Below, in pieces: positions 16,938 through 26,216 of a DNA stretch of 64,000 nucleotides. The notes beneath the pieces are model-generated. The model saw only the letters and a list, made by a program, of their open reading frames with translations, did not search any database and was not told the DNA's origin. This DNA comes from Maricaulis parjimensis (GTDB taxonomy: Bacteria > Pseudomonadota > Alphaproteobacteria > Caulobacterales > Maricaulaceae): assembly GCF_016817355.1 (NCBI RefSeq), contig NZ_JADOTT010000003.1, positions 158,501 to 222,500 of the forward strand, given 5' to 3'. Each line of letters opens with the position of its first letter. Position 1 is the stretch's first letter. Made by a program: the position numbers and the translations under genes.

Positions 16938-18614
16938 CTATTCGGCGTCCTGGCCGAACAGGTTTCCGAAGAAGCTGTCCTCATTCCAGGCCGGAAGCTC
17001 GTCACTATCCGCGATTTCCCGGGCGATCATGTAGTTGATATTGGCAAATTTCGCGCCCTGATCGAACAGGACTTCCAGCTCGCCATCCAGCTGATCGGTC
17101 TGGGTGTGGTAGTGGGTGTTGAGGAAGCCCATGAAGCCTTCGCCCTCATCCCAGCGCGGGTCCGGAGAGGAGAAGCCGGTCATCAGGAAGAGTGACGGCA
17201 CGCCCTGACGCACGAAATTATAGTGGTCGGAGCGCACGAAGAGGGATTGTTCCGGCAGCGGGTCTTCGCTGACGGCAATGCCCAGGCGGGCGGCTGCGCG
17301 CGTCGCGATCGGGCCCAGATTGGAGTGGTTGGCACCAAAGGCGACCACGTCGGCGAAATCATAGACGATCACCGGCATGTCGAGGTTCACATTGGCGACA
17401 ATCTGGTCGGCCGGAACCGTCGGGTTGCGGGCATAATGCTCCGAACCCAGCAGGCCCTTTTCTTCGGCGGCCAGGGCCACGAAGACGACCGAACGGCGCG
17501 GAGCGCCTTCTTCCAGGAAGGTGCGGGCCGTTTCCAGCATGATGGAAACGCCGGACGCATTGTCCACGGCACCATTGCAGATCGCATCCTCATCATCGGA
17601 GGAGCGGCAGGCACCGCTGGCGCGCATGTCGTCATCGATGTGACCGATATGGTCCAGGTGCGCCGTCAGCACGACATATTCATCGGCCAGTTCCGGGTCC
17701 GTGCCGCGGATCATGCCGACCACATTCGGGTCGGTGAAGGGCTCGGACAGGGTCCGCTGGCGCATGGTCACCGTATGCGGGAGTTCAAAGCGCGGATAGG
17801 TCGGCTCGTCGGCTTCCATGGCCGCCTGAACCTCTTCCAGGCTCATTTCGGCGCCCTCGAACAGACGGGCCGAGAGTTCGGCGCTGGTATTGGCCGAGAC
17901 CTGGACCTGGTCATAGCCGGACGGGCCGGTGGCCACGGTCAGACGCGTGCTGGGACGGCTGCCGAAGTTTTCGACAATGCCGGCCAGGCGTTCATCGGAC
18001 CAGCTGGTCAGACCAATCATGCCGATCGCGCCATGGGCGGCGGCGACATTGCGCTTGGTCGTGCTTGAGCCATGGTGGGCGCGCTCTTCGGACAGGCCTT
18101 CAAAGACCTCGCCCGGCACGCCGCCCATCACGACGACGATCTTGCCCTCGACATCCAGGCCTTCATAGTCGTCATGACCGCGATTGGCAGCCGAGATGCC
18201 ATAGCCCACAAAGACCAGCTCGCCGGTCACTTCCGCTTCCAGCACGGACGGGTTGGTCGAGACCATCACGCTATTGCCATGGGCAAAGGTTTCGCCGTCC
18301 AGGGTGAACTGGTTGTAGTCCGCGTCAGCCGTCACATCCTGCATCGGCACGTCGGCGAAATATCCGCCATCCTGACCCGCCGGCTCGAGGCCCAGCAGGC
18401 GCATTTGAGAGGCGACATAGTTCGCCGCGATCTCATAACCGTCAGAGCCGGCATCGCGGCCCTGCATATAGTCCGATGCCAGGAAGCGGATATGGGCTTC
18501 GATATTCGTCGAGCTCACATCCGGAACGAAGGGCGCGTCGGCGGCGGTGTCAGTCGTTTCACCCTGACACGCAACGAGCGCGAGGCCGGCCAGTGCCGGA
18601 ACCAGATACTTCAT
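16938..18614 (-). CDS. M28 family metallopeptidase lipoprotein with PA-like insert
   Basis: A 558-residue exported peptidase. The signal peptide ends with lipobox LVAC (C16). The M28 core is split by a protease-associated-type domain (around residues 120-220, containing GYGISAANRGHDDYEGLDVEGKIVVVM). Zinc-site segments follow: LTAHLDHIG, NGAVDNASGVSIML, ALAAEEKGLLGSEH, NLDMPVI and RSDHYNFVRQGVPS. ATG 18614 has a strong GGAGG six bases upstream. The family releases N-terminal amino acids from peptides; an envelope scavenging role is inferred. The shorter paralogue at 426-1397 lacks the PA insert. Confidence 0.93.
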   Translation of the reverse strand: MKYLVPALAGLALVACQGETTDTAADAPFVPDVSSTNIEAHIRFLASDYMQGRDAGSDGYEIAANYVASQMRLLGLEPAGQDGGYFADVPMQDVTADADYNQFTLDGETFAHGNSVMVSTNPSVLEAEVTGELVFVGYGISAANRGHDDYEGLDVEGKIVVVMGGVPGEVFEGLSEERAHHGSSTTKRNVAAAHGAIGMIGLTSWSDERLAGIVENFGSRPSTRLTVATGPSGYDQVQVSANTSAELSARLFEGAEMSLEEVQAAMEADEPTYPRFELPHTVTMRQRTLSEPFTDPNVVGMIRGTDPELADEYVVLTAHLDHIGHIDDDMRASGACRSSDDEDAICNGAVDNASGVSIMLETARTFLEEGAPRRSVVFVALAAEEKGLLGSEHYARNPTVPADQIVANVNLDMPVIVYDFADVVAFGANHSNLGPIATRAAARLGIAVSEDPLPEQSLFVRSDHYNFVRQGVPSLFLMTGFSSPDPRWDEGEGFMGFLNTHYHTQTDQLDGELEVLFDQGAKFANINYMIAREIADSDELPAWNEDSFFGNLFGQDAE

Positions 18615-18692
18615 GAAGGCCTCCCCCTAAGAGGTACAAAAAATCCTCGCGGACTATAGGCCTGGCAGGCGGGGGCACAATGTTACGGGAGA

Positions 18693-19157
18693 TTAATCTG
18701 CAGCGGCGAGGGCTTCGGCGACCTCGGGCAGAACCGAATAATGTTCCTGGAAAATTGGCGTCATGCGCGCCGGACGTCCCGTGGATAGCTGAAAACACAC
18801 AACTTTCGTCAGTGCGCGGAAGACGGTGACACCATCGCTCACGCGGCGGAACTGGTAGCGGCGTTCCGCACGCAGCCGCCGGTCCGACTGGGTGATCCAG
18901 ACCGCACATTCCAGCTCATCGCCGACATGGACATGGCCCAGATAGTCCGCCTCGGTCCGGATGATGGCGATGCCCCGGTCTTCATCGCCGCAGGCTTCCA
19001 TGGAATAGCCCTTGGAAAACCAGTGCGTCCACGCGGCCTCGTCGGCCCATTCCAGATAGCGGGCATTATTGGCGTGGCCGAAGGCATCCATCGCCGCCTC
19101 GGTCACGGTGACGCGGTGGATATAGGGGGAGGGCAGGTCCCAATCGCTGTCCGCCAT
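18693..19157 (-). CDS. Acyl-CoA thioesterase, hotdog fold (4HBT type)
   Basis: A 154-residue single hotdog-fold protein. AMDAFGHANNARYLEWADEA matches the 4-hydroxybenzoyl-CoA thioesterase/FadM active-site helix, with Asp in D-x-x-GHxNN, followed by EADYLGHVHVGDELEC. It would hydrolyse an acyl-CoA in the cytosol; the chain preference is unknown. It lies four bases downstream of sfsA on the same strand and is probably co-transcribed with it. Confidence 0.88.
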   Translation of the reverse strand: MADSDWDLPSPYIHRVTVTEAAMDAFGHANNARYLEWADEAAWTHWFSKGYSMEACGDEDRGIAIIRTEADYLGHVHVGDELECAVWITQSDRRLRAERRYQFRRVSDGVTVFRALTKVVCFQLSTGRPARMTPIFQEHYSVLPEVAEALAAAD

Positions 19158-19161
19158 GGCT

Positions 19162-19863
19162 TTAAAGCTCCACTGTCATCGGCTTGGTCACTGTGATGCC
19201 GTCCGTCGAGACATCACAGGCATAGGCCAGCACGTCCACCCCGGCCTTGGCGGCATCGCGCAGGGCCTGGGCATAGACCGGATCCGTGTCTTCTGCCGGG
19301 CGCAGCGTGTGGCAGTCATTGCGCTGGACGATGAAGAGCTGCACCGCCCGGTCACCCTGGGAAACCTGGTTGCTCAACTCGCCCAGATGCTTGGCACCGC
19401 GGCTCGTCACCCCGTCCGGGAATTCCGCAATCCCGACACCGCGCTGCCAGTGGACATTCTTGATCTCCACCCAGCAATTGCGCCGCCCTTCGCTTTCCAG
19501 CAGGAGGTCGATGCGGGAATTCTCACCATATTTCACTTCCCGGCGCAGACTGTCATAGCCGGTCAGCTCGGCGATCACGCCGGCTTTCACGGCCTCTTCC
19601 GCCAGGGCATTGGCGGTATTCGGCAGCGCGCCGATGATCGTGCCCTCGGCCTCCACCAACTCCCAAGTGTATTTCAGCTTGCGCTTGGGATTGTCCGATC
19701 TGGACAACCAGACTTTCAGGCCCGGCTCCTTGATGCCGGTCATGGCGCCGGTATTGGCGCAATGGGCGGTCACGGTCTCGCCGTTCTCCAGCACCACATC
19801 GGCGAAGAAGCGCTTATAGCGTTTGACCAGCTGGCCGGGGATGAGTTCGGTCGGAAATTTCAT
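19162..19863 (-). CDS. sfsA: DNA/RNA nuclease SfsA family protein
   Basis: A 233-residue protein with full SfsA-family features: LVKRYKRFFADV near the start, AHCANTGAMTG, VWLSRSDNPKRKLKYTWE, NSRIDLLL, WVEIKNVHW and FPDGVTSRGAKHL. SfsA was first described as a sugar fermentation stimulation protein and has a nuclease-like core (the D-x(n)-E-x-K pattern is visible in RIDLLL...VEIKN). It is followed immediately by the thioesterase gene. The physiological role is uncertain. Confidence 0.95.
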   Translation of the reverse strand: MKFPTELIPGQLVKRYKRFFADVVLENGETVTAHCANTGAMTGIKEPGLKVWLSRSDNPKRKLKYTWELVEAEGTIIGALPNTANALAEEAVKAGVIAELTGYDSLRREVKYGENSRIDLLLESEGRRNCWVEIKNVHWQRGVGIAEFPDGVTSRGAKHLGELSNQVSQGDRAVQLFIVQRNDCHTLRPAEDTDPVYAQALRDAAKAGVDVLAYACDVSTDGITVTKPMTVEL

Positions 19864-19928
19864 GGCTTGGACTTCTTTGCTTTCGCCTCATATACCCGGG
19901 TTTAGATGTCGTTTGAGGGGTAAATCAC

Positions 19929-20711
19929 ATGGCCGAGGCGAAACGGGTCACCGCATCTGTCCTCCTGATCGGGGATGAAGTCCTGTCCGGACGCACCCAG
20001 GACAAGAATCTCCAGCAGATCGCCCGCTTCCTCGCCCCGCTCGGTATCAATGTCGTGGAATGCCGCGTCGTGCCGGATATCGAGGACGAGATTGTCGAGG
20101 CCGTGAACACGCTGCGCGCCAAGACCGATTATGTCTTCACCACGGGCGGGATCGGCCCGACCCATGACGACATCACCGCTGACAGCATCGCCAAGGCCTT
20201 TGGCATGTCGATCGATGTCCGCGCCGATGCGATGGAGATCATCGAGCACTGGTATGCCAAGACCCAGACCCCCGTCACCGAGAGCCGCAAGCGCATGGCC
20301 CGCATTCCGGAAGGCTCCAGCCTGATCGAGAATCCGGTTTCCGGCGCGCCCGGCTTCCAGACGGAGAATGTCTTCACCATGGCCGGCGTGCCCGCCATCT
20401 GCCGCGGCATGCTGGAAGACATCGCTCACCGTCTCGAGAAGGGCGCCGTCACCCTGTCCCGCTCGGTGAAGGGCGATAATCTGCGCGAAGGCGAGATCGC
20501 CGAGGCGCTGGGCGCGCTGCAGGACGAAAATCCGAACGTCTCGATCGGCTCCTATCCCTATTTCATGGAAGTGAAGGACGGGAAGATCAAACGCGGCACC
20601 CATCTCGTCGCCCGCTCCACCGATAGTGCCGAGCTGGACGCCGTCATCGACGCCCTGACGAACATGGTCAGCGATCTGGGCTATGCCCCGCGGGTGGATC
20701 CGGAAGACTAA
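19929..20711 (+). CDS. Molybdopterin-binding / CinA N-terminal domain protein
   Basis: A 260-residue MoaB/Mog-fold protein. Conserved segments are ASVLLIGDEVLSGRTQDKN, TTGGIGPTHDDITADS and PGAPGFQTENVFTMAGVPAICRGM. It has only the N-terminal COG1058 domain; the C-terminal nicotinamide-nucleotide amidase domain of full CinA is absent. Such short proteins are common in Alphaproteobacteria and have been linked to ADP-ribose or nucleotide clean-up, but activity cannot be read from sequence. It is divergent from sfsA. Confidence 0.88.
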   Translation: MAEAKRVTASVLLIGDEVLSGRTQDKNLQQIARFLAPLGINVVECRVVPDIEDEIVEAVNTLRAKTDYVFTTGGIGPTHDDITADSIAKAFGMSIDVRADAMEIIEHWYAKTQTPVTESRKRMARIPEGSSLIENPVSGAPGFQTENVFTMAGVPAICRGMLEDIAHRLEKGAVTLSRSVKGDNLREGEIAEALGALQDENPNVSIGSYPYFMEVKDGKIKRGTHLVARSTDSAELDAVIDALTNMVSDLGYAPRVDPED

Positions 20712-20822
20712 GCACGCCCGCCCAAACCAACCCGCCCCCAAATCGCCCCGATTTCGTCTTTTCCCTGCGCAGATTGGCTTTCACCTTTCCGGTCGAGGGA
20801 AGACAAGGGAAGGGGAGATGCC

Positions 20823-22517
20823 ATGAAACGGGCACTCTTGCTGGCCAGCGCCATCGGCGTGGCCGTTGCCGGCTGTACAGCCACGATCGATAACCAGCGT
20901 GAACGTCAAAGCGCTGAAGAAATGGCACCGCCATCTCCGCCGCCTCCCGCTCCGCCACCGCCGCCCGCTCCGCCCCCGCCGCCCGGCGGCTATGCGTCCG
21001 CCGACATGGTCGCAGTGACGGCCGCCCGCTTCGCCAGCAGCCCGCGTCCCCCCGTCATCATTGGCCAGCCCGCACCGGAAGACCGGGAGCGCTATGAGGA
21101 TGTCGACGCCAACCCGGTCATCTCCACCGCCGACGAACCCGTCTCCACCTTCTCCATCGATGTCGACACGGCCAGCTATGCCGTGGTGCGCGACTATCTG
21201 ATGGATGGGGATCGTCTGCCGCCCTCCGATGCCGTGCGCATCGAGGAGATGATCAATTATTTCGATTATGACTATGCCCTGCCGGACGGTCCCGAAGAGC
21301 CCTTCGCCACCCATGTCACGGTCACGCCCAATCCGTGGAATGCCAATACCCAGCTCATGCATGTCGGCATCCAGGGTTTCGAGATCATTCCCGACGAGCG
21401 TCCGCGCGCCAATCTGGTCTTCCTGATCGATGTTTCCGGCTCGATGAATTCCCCGGACAAGCTGCCGCTCGCCGTGCAGGCCATGCACATGCTGGTCGAC
21501 GAGCTGGAGCCGGACGACACCGTCTCCATCGTCGTTTATGCCGGGGCCGCCGGGGCCGTGCTGGAACCGACCCGGGCTCGCGACAGCCGCCGCATTCACG
21601 AGGCCCTCGACCGTCTGAGTGCAGGCGGCTCCACCGCCGGCGGGGCAGGTCTGGCTCTGGCCTATGATTTCGCCCGTCAGAATTTCGACGAGGATGCGGT
21701 CAATCGCGTCATGCTGCTCACCGATGGGGATTTCAATGTCGGTGTGACGCGCGATGAAAGCCTGGAAGACTATGTCGCCCGCCAGCGCGACAGCGGCATC
21801 TATCTCTCCGTGATGGGTTTCGGGCGCGGCAATTACAATGACCAGCTCATGCAGACCATCGCCCAGGCCGGCAATGGCACGGCCGGTTATATCGACAGCC
21901 GCCGCGAGGCGCGCCGCATGCTGGTCGAGGAGAGCTTCTCCTCGCTCTTCCCGATCGCCAATGATGTGAAAATCCAGGTCGAGTTCAATCCGGCCCGCGT
22001 CGCCGAATATCGGCTCATCGGTTATGAGACACGTCTGCTGGACCGGGCCGATTTCAATAATGACGCCGTGGATGCCGGCGAGGTCGGTTCCGGCCATGCC
22101 GTCACCGCCATCTACGAGATTGCAGCACCGGGTTCTGAAGGCGTGCTGATGGATCCGTTGCGCTATGGCGGCAATAGTGAACCCGCCGCAGACCTGTCCG
22201 GCGAATTCGGCCTTGTCCGCCTGCGCTACAAAGAACCGGGCGAGGATGAGAGCATCTTGATGGAACGCACCGTCACCGATGCCGACGCGGTGGAGCGCTT
22301 CATGGATGCGGACAGCGAGGTCCGTTTCTCCGTCTCCGTCGCCGGCTTCGCCCAGATCTTGCGCGGCGATCCCTATCTGGCCGGGGACTATTCCTTCGAC
22401 AGCGTCATCGGCGCCGCTTCCGGCGCGCTGGGGGAAGACGAGTTCGGCTATCGCGCCGAATTCATCGACCTCGTCGAACGCGCGCAAGCGCTCTCGGAAG
22501 AGGTGACCAAGCCGTAA
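20823..22517 (+). CDS. VWA domain lipoprotein (YfbK type)
   Basis: A 564-residue protein with signal peptide and lipobox VAGC (C18), then a proline-rich linker of alternating Pro/Ala runs (around residues 38-58) before the folded part. The YfbK N-terminal domain (FSIDVDTASYAVVRDYL, RIEEMINYFDY) precedes a von Willebrand A domain with a complete MIDAS (DVSGSMNS near residue 202, TDGDFNVG later), followed by the YfbK C-terminal domain. It is probably an outer-membrane or periplasmic adhesion or scaffold protein. It has its own short upstream region and is followed by tRNA-Leu. Confidence 0.9.
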   Translation: MKRALLLASAIGVAVAGCTATIDNQRERQSAEEMAPPSPPPPAPPPPPAPPPPPGGYASADMVAVTAARFASSPRPPVIIGQPAPEDRERYEDVDANPVISTADEPVSTFSIDVDTASYAVVRDYLMDGDRLPPSDAVRIEEMINYFDYDYALPDGPEEPFATHVTVTPNPWNANTQLMHVGIQGFEIIPDERPRANLVFLIDVSGSMNSPDKLPLAVQAMHMLVDELEPDDTVSIVVYAGAAGAVLEPTRARDSRRIHEALDRLSAGGSTAGGAGLALAYDFARQNFDEDAVNRVMLLTDGDFNVGVTRDESLEDYVARQRDSGIYLSVMGFGRGNYNDQLMQTIAQAGNGTAGYIDSRREARRMLVEESFSSLFPIANDVKIQVEFNPARVAEYRLIGYETRLLDRADFNNDAVDAGEVGSGHAVTAIYEIAAPGSEGVLMDPLRYGGNSEPAADLSGEFGLVRLRYKEPGEDESILMERTVTDADAVERFMDADSEVRFSVSVAGFAQILRGDPYLAGDYSFDSVIGAASGALGEDEFGYRAEFIDLVERAQALSEEVTKP

Positions 22518-22597
22518 CTGCGGTGAAGCGCCAGAGGGGCTGATACCCCCTCTGGCCCCGCCCCCGAAGGCGTGTAGGATCGCCCCGCACACCAGCC

Positions 22598-22684
22598 GCG
22601 GGCGTGGCGGAATTGGTAGACGCAGCAGACTTAAAATCTGTCGGCCGCAAGGTCATGCCGGTTCAAGTCCGGCCGCCCGCACCA
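22598..22684 (+). tRNA. tRNA-Leu (anticodon UAA)
   Basis: Acceptor stem GCGGGCG/CGCCCGC (22598-22604 with 22674-22680), discriminator A and an encoded CCA at 22682-22684. The anticodon loop CTTAAAA starts at 22630, with anticodon TAA at 22632-22634, reading the UUA leucine codon, which is rare in this GC-rich genome. The long variable arm (class II tRNA) and the GTTCAAGTC T-loop are clear. Confidence 0.97.
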
Positions 22685-22782
22685 GGTTTTGATCTCACGG
22701 CAGTTCGCTGCGCGAACGCCTCCGATGGGGCGGCGCATCAGGCGCCGGCGCGCAGGCGCGCTTGCGGGCCGTTGGCCCGGTG

Positions 22783-23490
22783 CTAACCCCGCTTCTTCCG
22801 CGGCATCATCCACATCAGCCGGTAGATCGTCAGCACGACCCCCGCCAGACCAAACACGATCGACACCGCCGCGAACATCTTGATCCACCAGGAATTGAAA
22901 TTCTCCCGCGTGTCCCAATCCATGATGTGCAGGCCCCAGAAGAAGTCATAGACGCGCCACAGTGTGGTGCGCACGGCGCGGAGTTCGCCGGTCTGGGAGT
23001 TGATGTAGAAGGTCGCCGGGTCTTCCGGGCCAAACTCGAACCGCCAGGCGGGCACGCCCAGCCCGGCTTCGCGCGGCGGAGTGTCCAGGCGGTCCTGGGA
23101 GACCAGCTCACCCTCACCGGCATAGCGGAAGAGCGCGATCTGGCGGGCGAGGTCTTCAGAGACCGGGGTGAGGTCGGCACCGGTGCGGGCATCCACCATG
23201 GCGGGGCCATTTTCGGTGGTCAGGCGCCAGACCGGTCCACCGGCCAGCCAGCCGGTCGTCGCATCGGTGACCGGTGAGGTCTGCGTCGCCAGCACGTCGG
23301 CCAGGGGCAGGGCGTCCTCCGCCCAGTCGATGGAGGCTTCCTGCACGGGCGTGCGCAAATGCTCGCCGCGCACGGTCTCGATATCCCACAGCACCATGAT
23401 CAGGCCGGAGATCAGCCACAGCATTACCTGGACGCCGACCACCAGGCCCAGCCAGAGATGGATCTGACCCATCAGTCGAAACAGTTTCAT
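22783..23490 (-). CDS. PepSY-associated membrane protein
   Basis: A 235-residue protein with an N-terminal membrane helix (residues about 12-35), a periplasmic PepSY-like domain (PAMVDARTGADLTPVSED; ATFYINSQTGELRAVRT), then WGLHIMDW and a C-terminal helix (about 208-228). The HLWLGLV and LHIMD histidines resemble PepSY_TM reductases linked to TonB-dependent siderophore or metal uptake. GGGAGAT precedes ATG 23490. It lies 62 bases downstream of a TonB receptor gene on the same strand, supporting a shared uptake role. Confidence 0.8.
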   Translation of the reverse strand: MKLFRLMGQIHLWLGLVVGVQVMLWLISGLIMVLWDIETVRGEHLRTPVQEASIDWAEDALPLADVLATQTSPVTDATTGWLAGGPVWRLTTENGPAMVDARTGADLTPVSEDLARQIALFRYAGEGELVSQDRLDTPPREAGLGVPAWRFEFGPEDPATFYINSQTGELRAVRTTLWRVYDFFWGLHIMDWDTRENFNSWWIKMFAAVSIVFGLAGVVLTIYRLMWMMPRKKRG

Positions 23491-23552
23491 GCGATCTCCC
23501 CCGAAAAGCCGAAACGGCCACCGCGACCCTAGCCGCGGTGGCCGCTCAAGGG

Positions 23553-25646
23553 CTAGCCCCGGATGCTCAGGCGCAGGCCCAGCGAGCGTTCATTGCCCGG
23601 CAGGCGTTCGCCCAGGGCAATGTCGGAGCCGGCATTGCGGTTATATCCGGCCAGATGGTCGCGCCAGGCCTGGTCGAGAATATTCTCGATCCCGGCTGAC
23701 AGGCTGACACCCTCGCGGATATCCCAGCGGGCATAGGCATTGAGCAGGACCTGACCCGGCGTTGCCTCTTCACCATTGGACAGCGAGACCCGGTCCTGCT
23801 CGGCGGTCGCCAGCGTTTCCAGGGTCGCGCTCCAGACAGACGCGTCATAGCTGACCCCCACCCGCAGATTGGGCGGCGCGACGCGATAGAGATGGTCGTT
23901 GATATCGCGGCGCTCGCCGCGCACCACTGACAGGGTGCCATCCACCCGCCAGTGTGCATCGACCCGATAGCCGAAATCCGTATCCAGCCCGTAGAGCTCC
24001 GCCTCGACATTGCCGAAGCGCAGCGGGGTCGGGTCGCCATTCATGTTGGACACCATCTCCACCGGCGTATTGATCACGCCCGGCGTGGCATCAAAGGGCA
24101 CACCCTGGATGTAGTTCTCGATCCGGCGGATGAAGAGAGTGGGGCGGGCATAGGCATTGGCGCTGGCCCAATCCAGACCGATCTCGCCGACCCAGGCGGT
24201 CTCGGCTTCCAGATCGATATCCCCGACATAGGTATTGCCATCAGCCAGCCCGCCACTGGCCGGTGTCGGCAGCCAGGCAAAGCGCTCCACATAGCCCGGC
24301 GCGCGGGTCTTGCGGGCCAGGTTCACGCGCAGCGTCGTGCTGTCATTGAGCGGACGCCACAAACGCGCCACCGCGTCCAGCGTGTCATCCTCCCAGTTCC
24401 GGTCCGACATGTTGAACGCCATGGCCAGCATGCCCGGCATGGCCGGAACCGCAGCGCCAGTCATGGCCAGTCCGGCCTCGGCGGTGTGGTGATCCACCCG
24501 CAGGCCCAGCTCGCCCTGCCAGCCGGACGGCAGCGCACCGGCCCATTCCACGAACCCGCCCGTCCGTTCCATTCCGATGTCCGGGAAGGAGGTCAGGAAG
24601 AAGGCGGAATTGGCCGGATTGGTGATGGTGACGCTGTGATCGGCGGCACGGTGATCCAGACCGAAGCGCAGTTCACCGCCCATCGCATCCGTCGCCAGAG
24701 CAGCCGCAAACGTCCGCGTCTCAGCCTGCGCATAGGTCTCGCGCCAGCGCATCATCGCCGGGGCTGGACGCAGATCGTAATTATTCATGGCATGGTCGAC
24801 ATCGTTCCAGCCGGCCCGCAGCTCCAGACGGACCGTGTCGAAATCGCCGCGATAACGGATCTGCGCCATGTCCGTGTCGAAATAGCGGATATCCATCGCG
24901 AAGGGCGGATTGCCGGTCGGTCCGGTTTCGCTGCGGCGGAGGTCCAGCGCCAGTTCATGACGGCCCGACTGCCAGCCGCCGCCCAGTCCGATGACGCGGC
25001 GCTCATGCTCGGATCCGCCAATCGTCCCATAGGGTGTTTCGCGGTCGCTGCCGGCCTCCTGCGAACCCAGAAGGTGAAAGCGCCAGCTCTCATTGGCCAG
25101 GCTGACAAGCCCGCCCGCGGCATAGCTCTCATCCGCCGTGTGACCGGCCAGGGTGAGGTCATAGCCCAGGGTGAAATCGTCACCCTCGCCAAAGCGCGAG
25201 GATTTCAGCACAGCATCCAGACCGCCTGCCAGACCGGGACCGGCGCTGACCGGGCTGATGCCGCGGTCCACCTCGATCCGCTCGATCAGTGGCACGGGCG
25301 CATAGTGCAGGGGCGGGTCCATCAGGTTCGGGCCACCCGAGGCAAAGCTCTGCCCATTGATGCGGATATTCAGGCGGGAGCCGAACAGGCCGCGATACTG
25401 GACCTGGCCGGACAGGACGCCATTTCCCAGGCTGGCGGCGCCCGGCAGGCGGGCGATCAGCGCGGTCGTGTCGGCACCGGCGATGACAGGTTCGCTCTCC
25501 GGTGAGACGGATCGGGTCTGCGTCAGCGCCGCGCGTTGGCCGGTCACGGTGATGACATCGGTCAGTGGTGTGGCTTGGGCCAGAACGGCCGGGGAGGCCG
25601 ACAGGGACAGTGCGGCCAGGCTGACCGGCAGGAGAATTTTGGACAT
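23553..25646 (-). CDS. TonB-dependent receptor, possibly copper/metal type
   Basis: A 697-residue outer-membrane receptor. Signal peptide (1-23), a TonB-box-like DVITVTGQR at about 30-38, a plug domain (IARLPGAASLGNGVLSGQVQYRGLFGSRLNIRINGQ and IERIEVDRGISPVSAGPGLAGGLDAVLK) and a beta barrel. Met-rich patches occur, for example in MTGAAVPAMPGMLAMAFNMSD and PAPAMMRWRE, as in copper receptors of the OprC/NosA group. With a PepSY protein downstream and a DUF2946-like protein upstream, copper or another metal is the best guess, but the substrate is not proven. Confidence 0.85.
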   Translation of the reverse strand: MSKILLPVSLAALSLSASPAVLAQATPLTDVITVTGQRAALTQTRSVSPESEPVIAGADTTALIARLPGAASLGNGVLSGQVQYRGLFGSRLNIRINGQSFASGGPNLMDPPLHYAPVPLIERIEVDRGISPVSAGPGLAGGLDAVLKSSRFGEGDDFTLGYDLTLAGHTADESYAAGGLVSLANESWRFHLLGSQEAGSDRETPYGTIGGSEHERRVIGLGGGWQSGRHELALDLRRSETGPTGNPPFAMDIRYFDTDMAQIRYRGDFDTVRLELRAGWNDVDHAMNNYDLRPAPAMMRWRETYAQAETRTFAAALATDAMGGELRFGLDHRAADHSVTITNPANSAFFLTSFPDIGMERTGGFVEWAGALPSGWQGELGLRVDHHTAEAGLAMTGAAVPAMPGMLAMAFNMSDRNWEDDTLDAVARLWRPLNDSTTLRVNLARKTRAPGYVERFAWLPTPASGGLADGNTYVGDIDLEAETAWVGEIGLDWASANAYARPTLFIRRIENYIQGVPFDATPGVINTPVEMVSNMNGDPTPLRFGNVEAELYGLDTDFGYRVDAHWRVDGTLSVVRGERRDINDHLYRVAPPNLRVGVSYDASVWSATLETLATAEQDRVSLSNGEEATPGQVLLNAYARWDIREGVSLSAGIENILDQAWRDHLAGYNRNAGSDIALGERLPGNERSLGLRLSIRG

Positions 25647-25713
25647 GGAAATACGCTCCGAAGCCCGCAGCGCTCGGGCTGCGGGTCATTGATTCACAAA
25701 CAGGTTTGGGAAA

Positions 25714-26127
25714 TCAGAGCGTGGCGGGTGGAGCGCGGGCCGGCGGCAGCCGATCCTGCGGTGTAGCGGCGGCGCGCGTGACGACAAGCGGGGCAGGCGC
25801 GTCCGATTGCGACAGGGTGGGGACCCAGGTCGCGATTTCGACCAGCGGCGCATCGGCCGCGGCCATGGCAGCGGTACAGGGCGGTCGCGGATCATCCTGA
25901 TCCGTCGTGCCGTGGGCGGTGTCGCTGACCTCACCGGTTTCCAGATTGACCCAGCGGGTGGCACTGCCCTGACCGGTACAGAAAACGACGGAGAGCGATC
26001 CGTCCGTGCCGCGATCGAGCATATAGCCCTGCGGAATGGCCGAATGCACACTGGCCGCAATCAGGGCCAGGGCGAGCAGGCACTGGGCAAACAACCCGCG
26101 CGCATATCTCAGATTCGACAGCATCAT
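25714..26127 (-). CDS. DUF2946-like small secreted or membrane protein
   Basis: A roughly 137-residue protein: N-terminal hydrophobic segment (FAQCLLALALIAASVHSAIPQGYML), then LSVVFCTGQG and a Pro/Ala-rich C-terminus. The hydrophobic segment, the PxGYM element and VFC match the loosely conserved DUF2946 group often found beside TonB receptors and copper genes. ATG 26127 (or the adjacent ATG 26124) is chosen; the frame is open to 26154 but there is no clear ribosome site. It is probably the first gene of the TonB/PepSY operon, 67 bases upstream of the receptor. Confidence 0.6.
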   Translation of the reverse strand: MMLSNLRYARGLFAQCLLALALIAASVHSAIPQGYMLDRGTDGSLSVVFCTGQGSATRWVNLETGEVSDTAHGTTDQDDPRPPCTAAMAAADAPLVEIATWVPTLSQSDAPAPLVVTRAAATPQDRLPPARAPPATL

Positions 26128-26216
26128 CACGGCATTAGCATCGCGCCTGTGCACAAGCCATGCGGCATATCACCCTTGCACTGGGCAAGCTGCCGGGCCG
26201 GGGCTAGCCTGCGCTC

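Noticed and set aside
20781..22592. 603-codon minus-strand open frame
   Set aside because: Antisense to the VWA lipoprotein gene, which has signal peptide, MIDAS and family domains.
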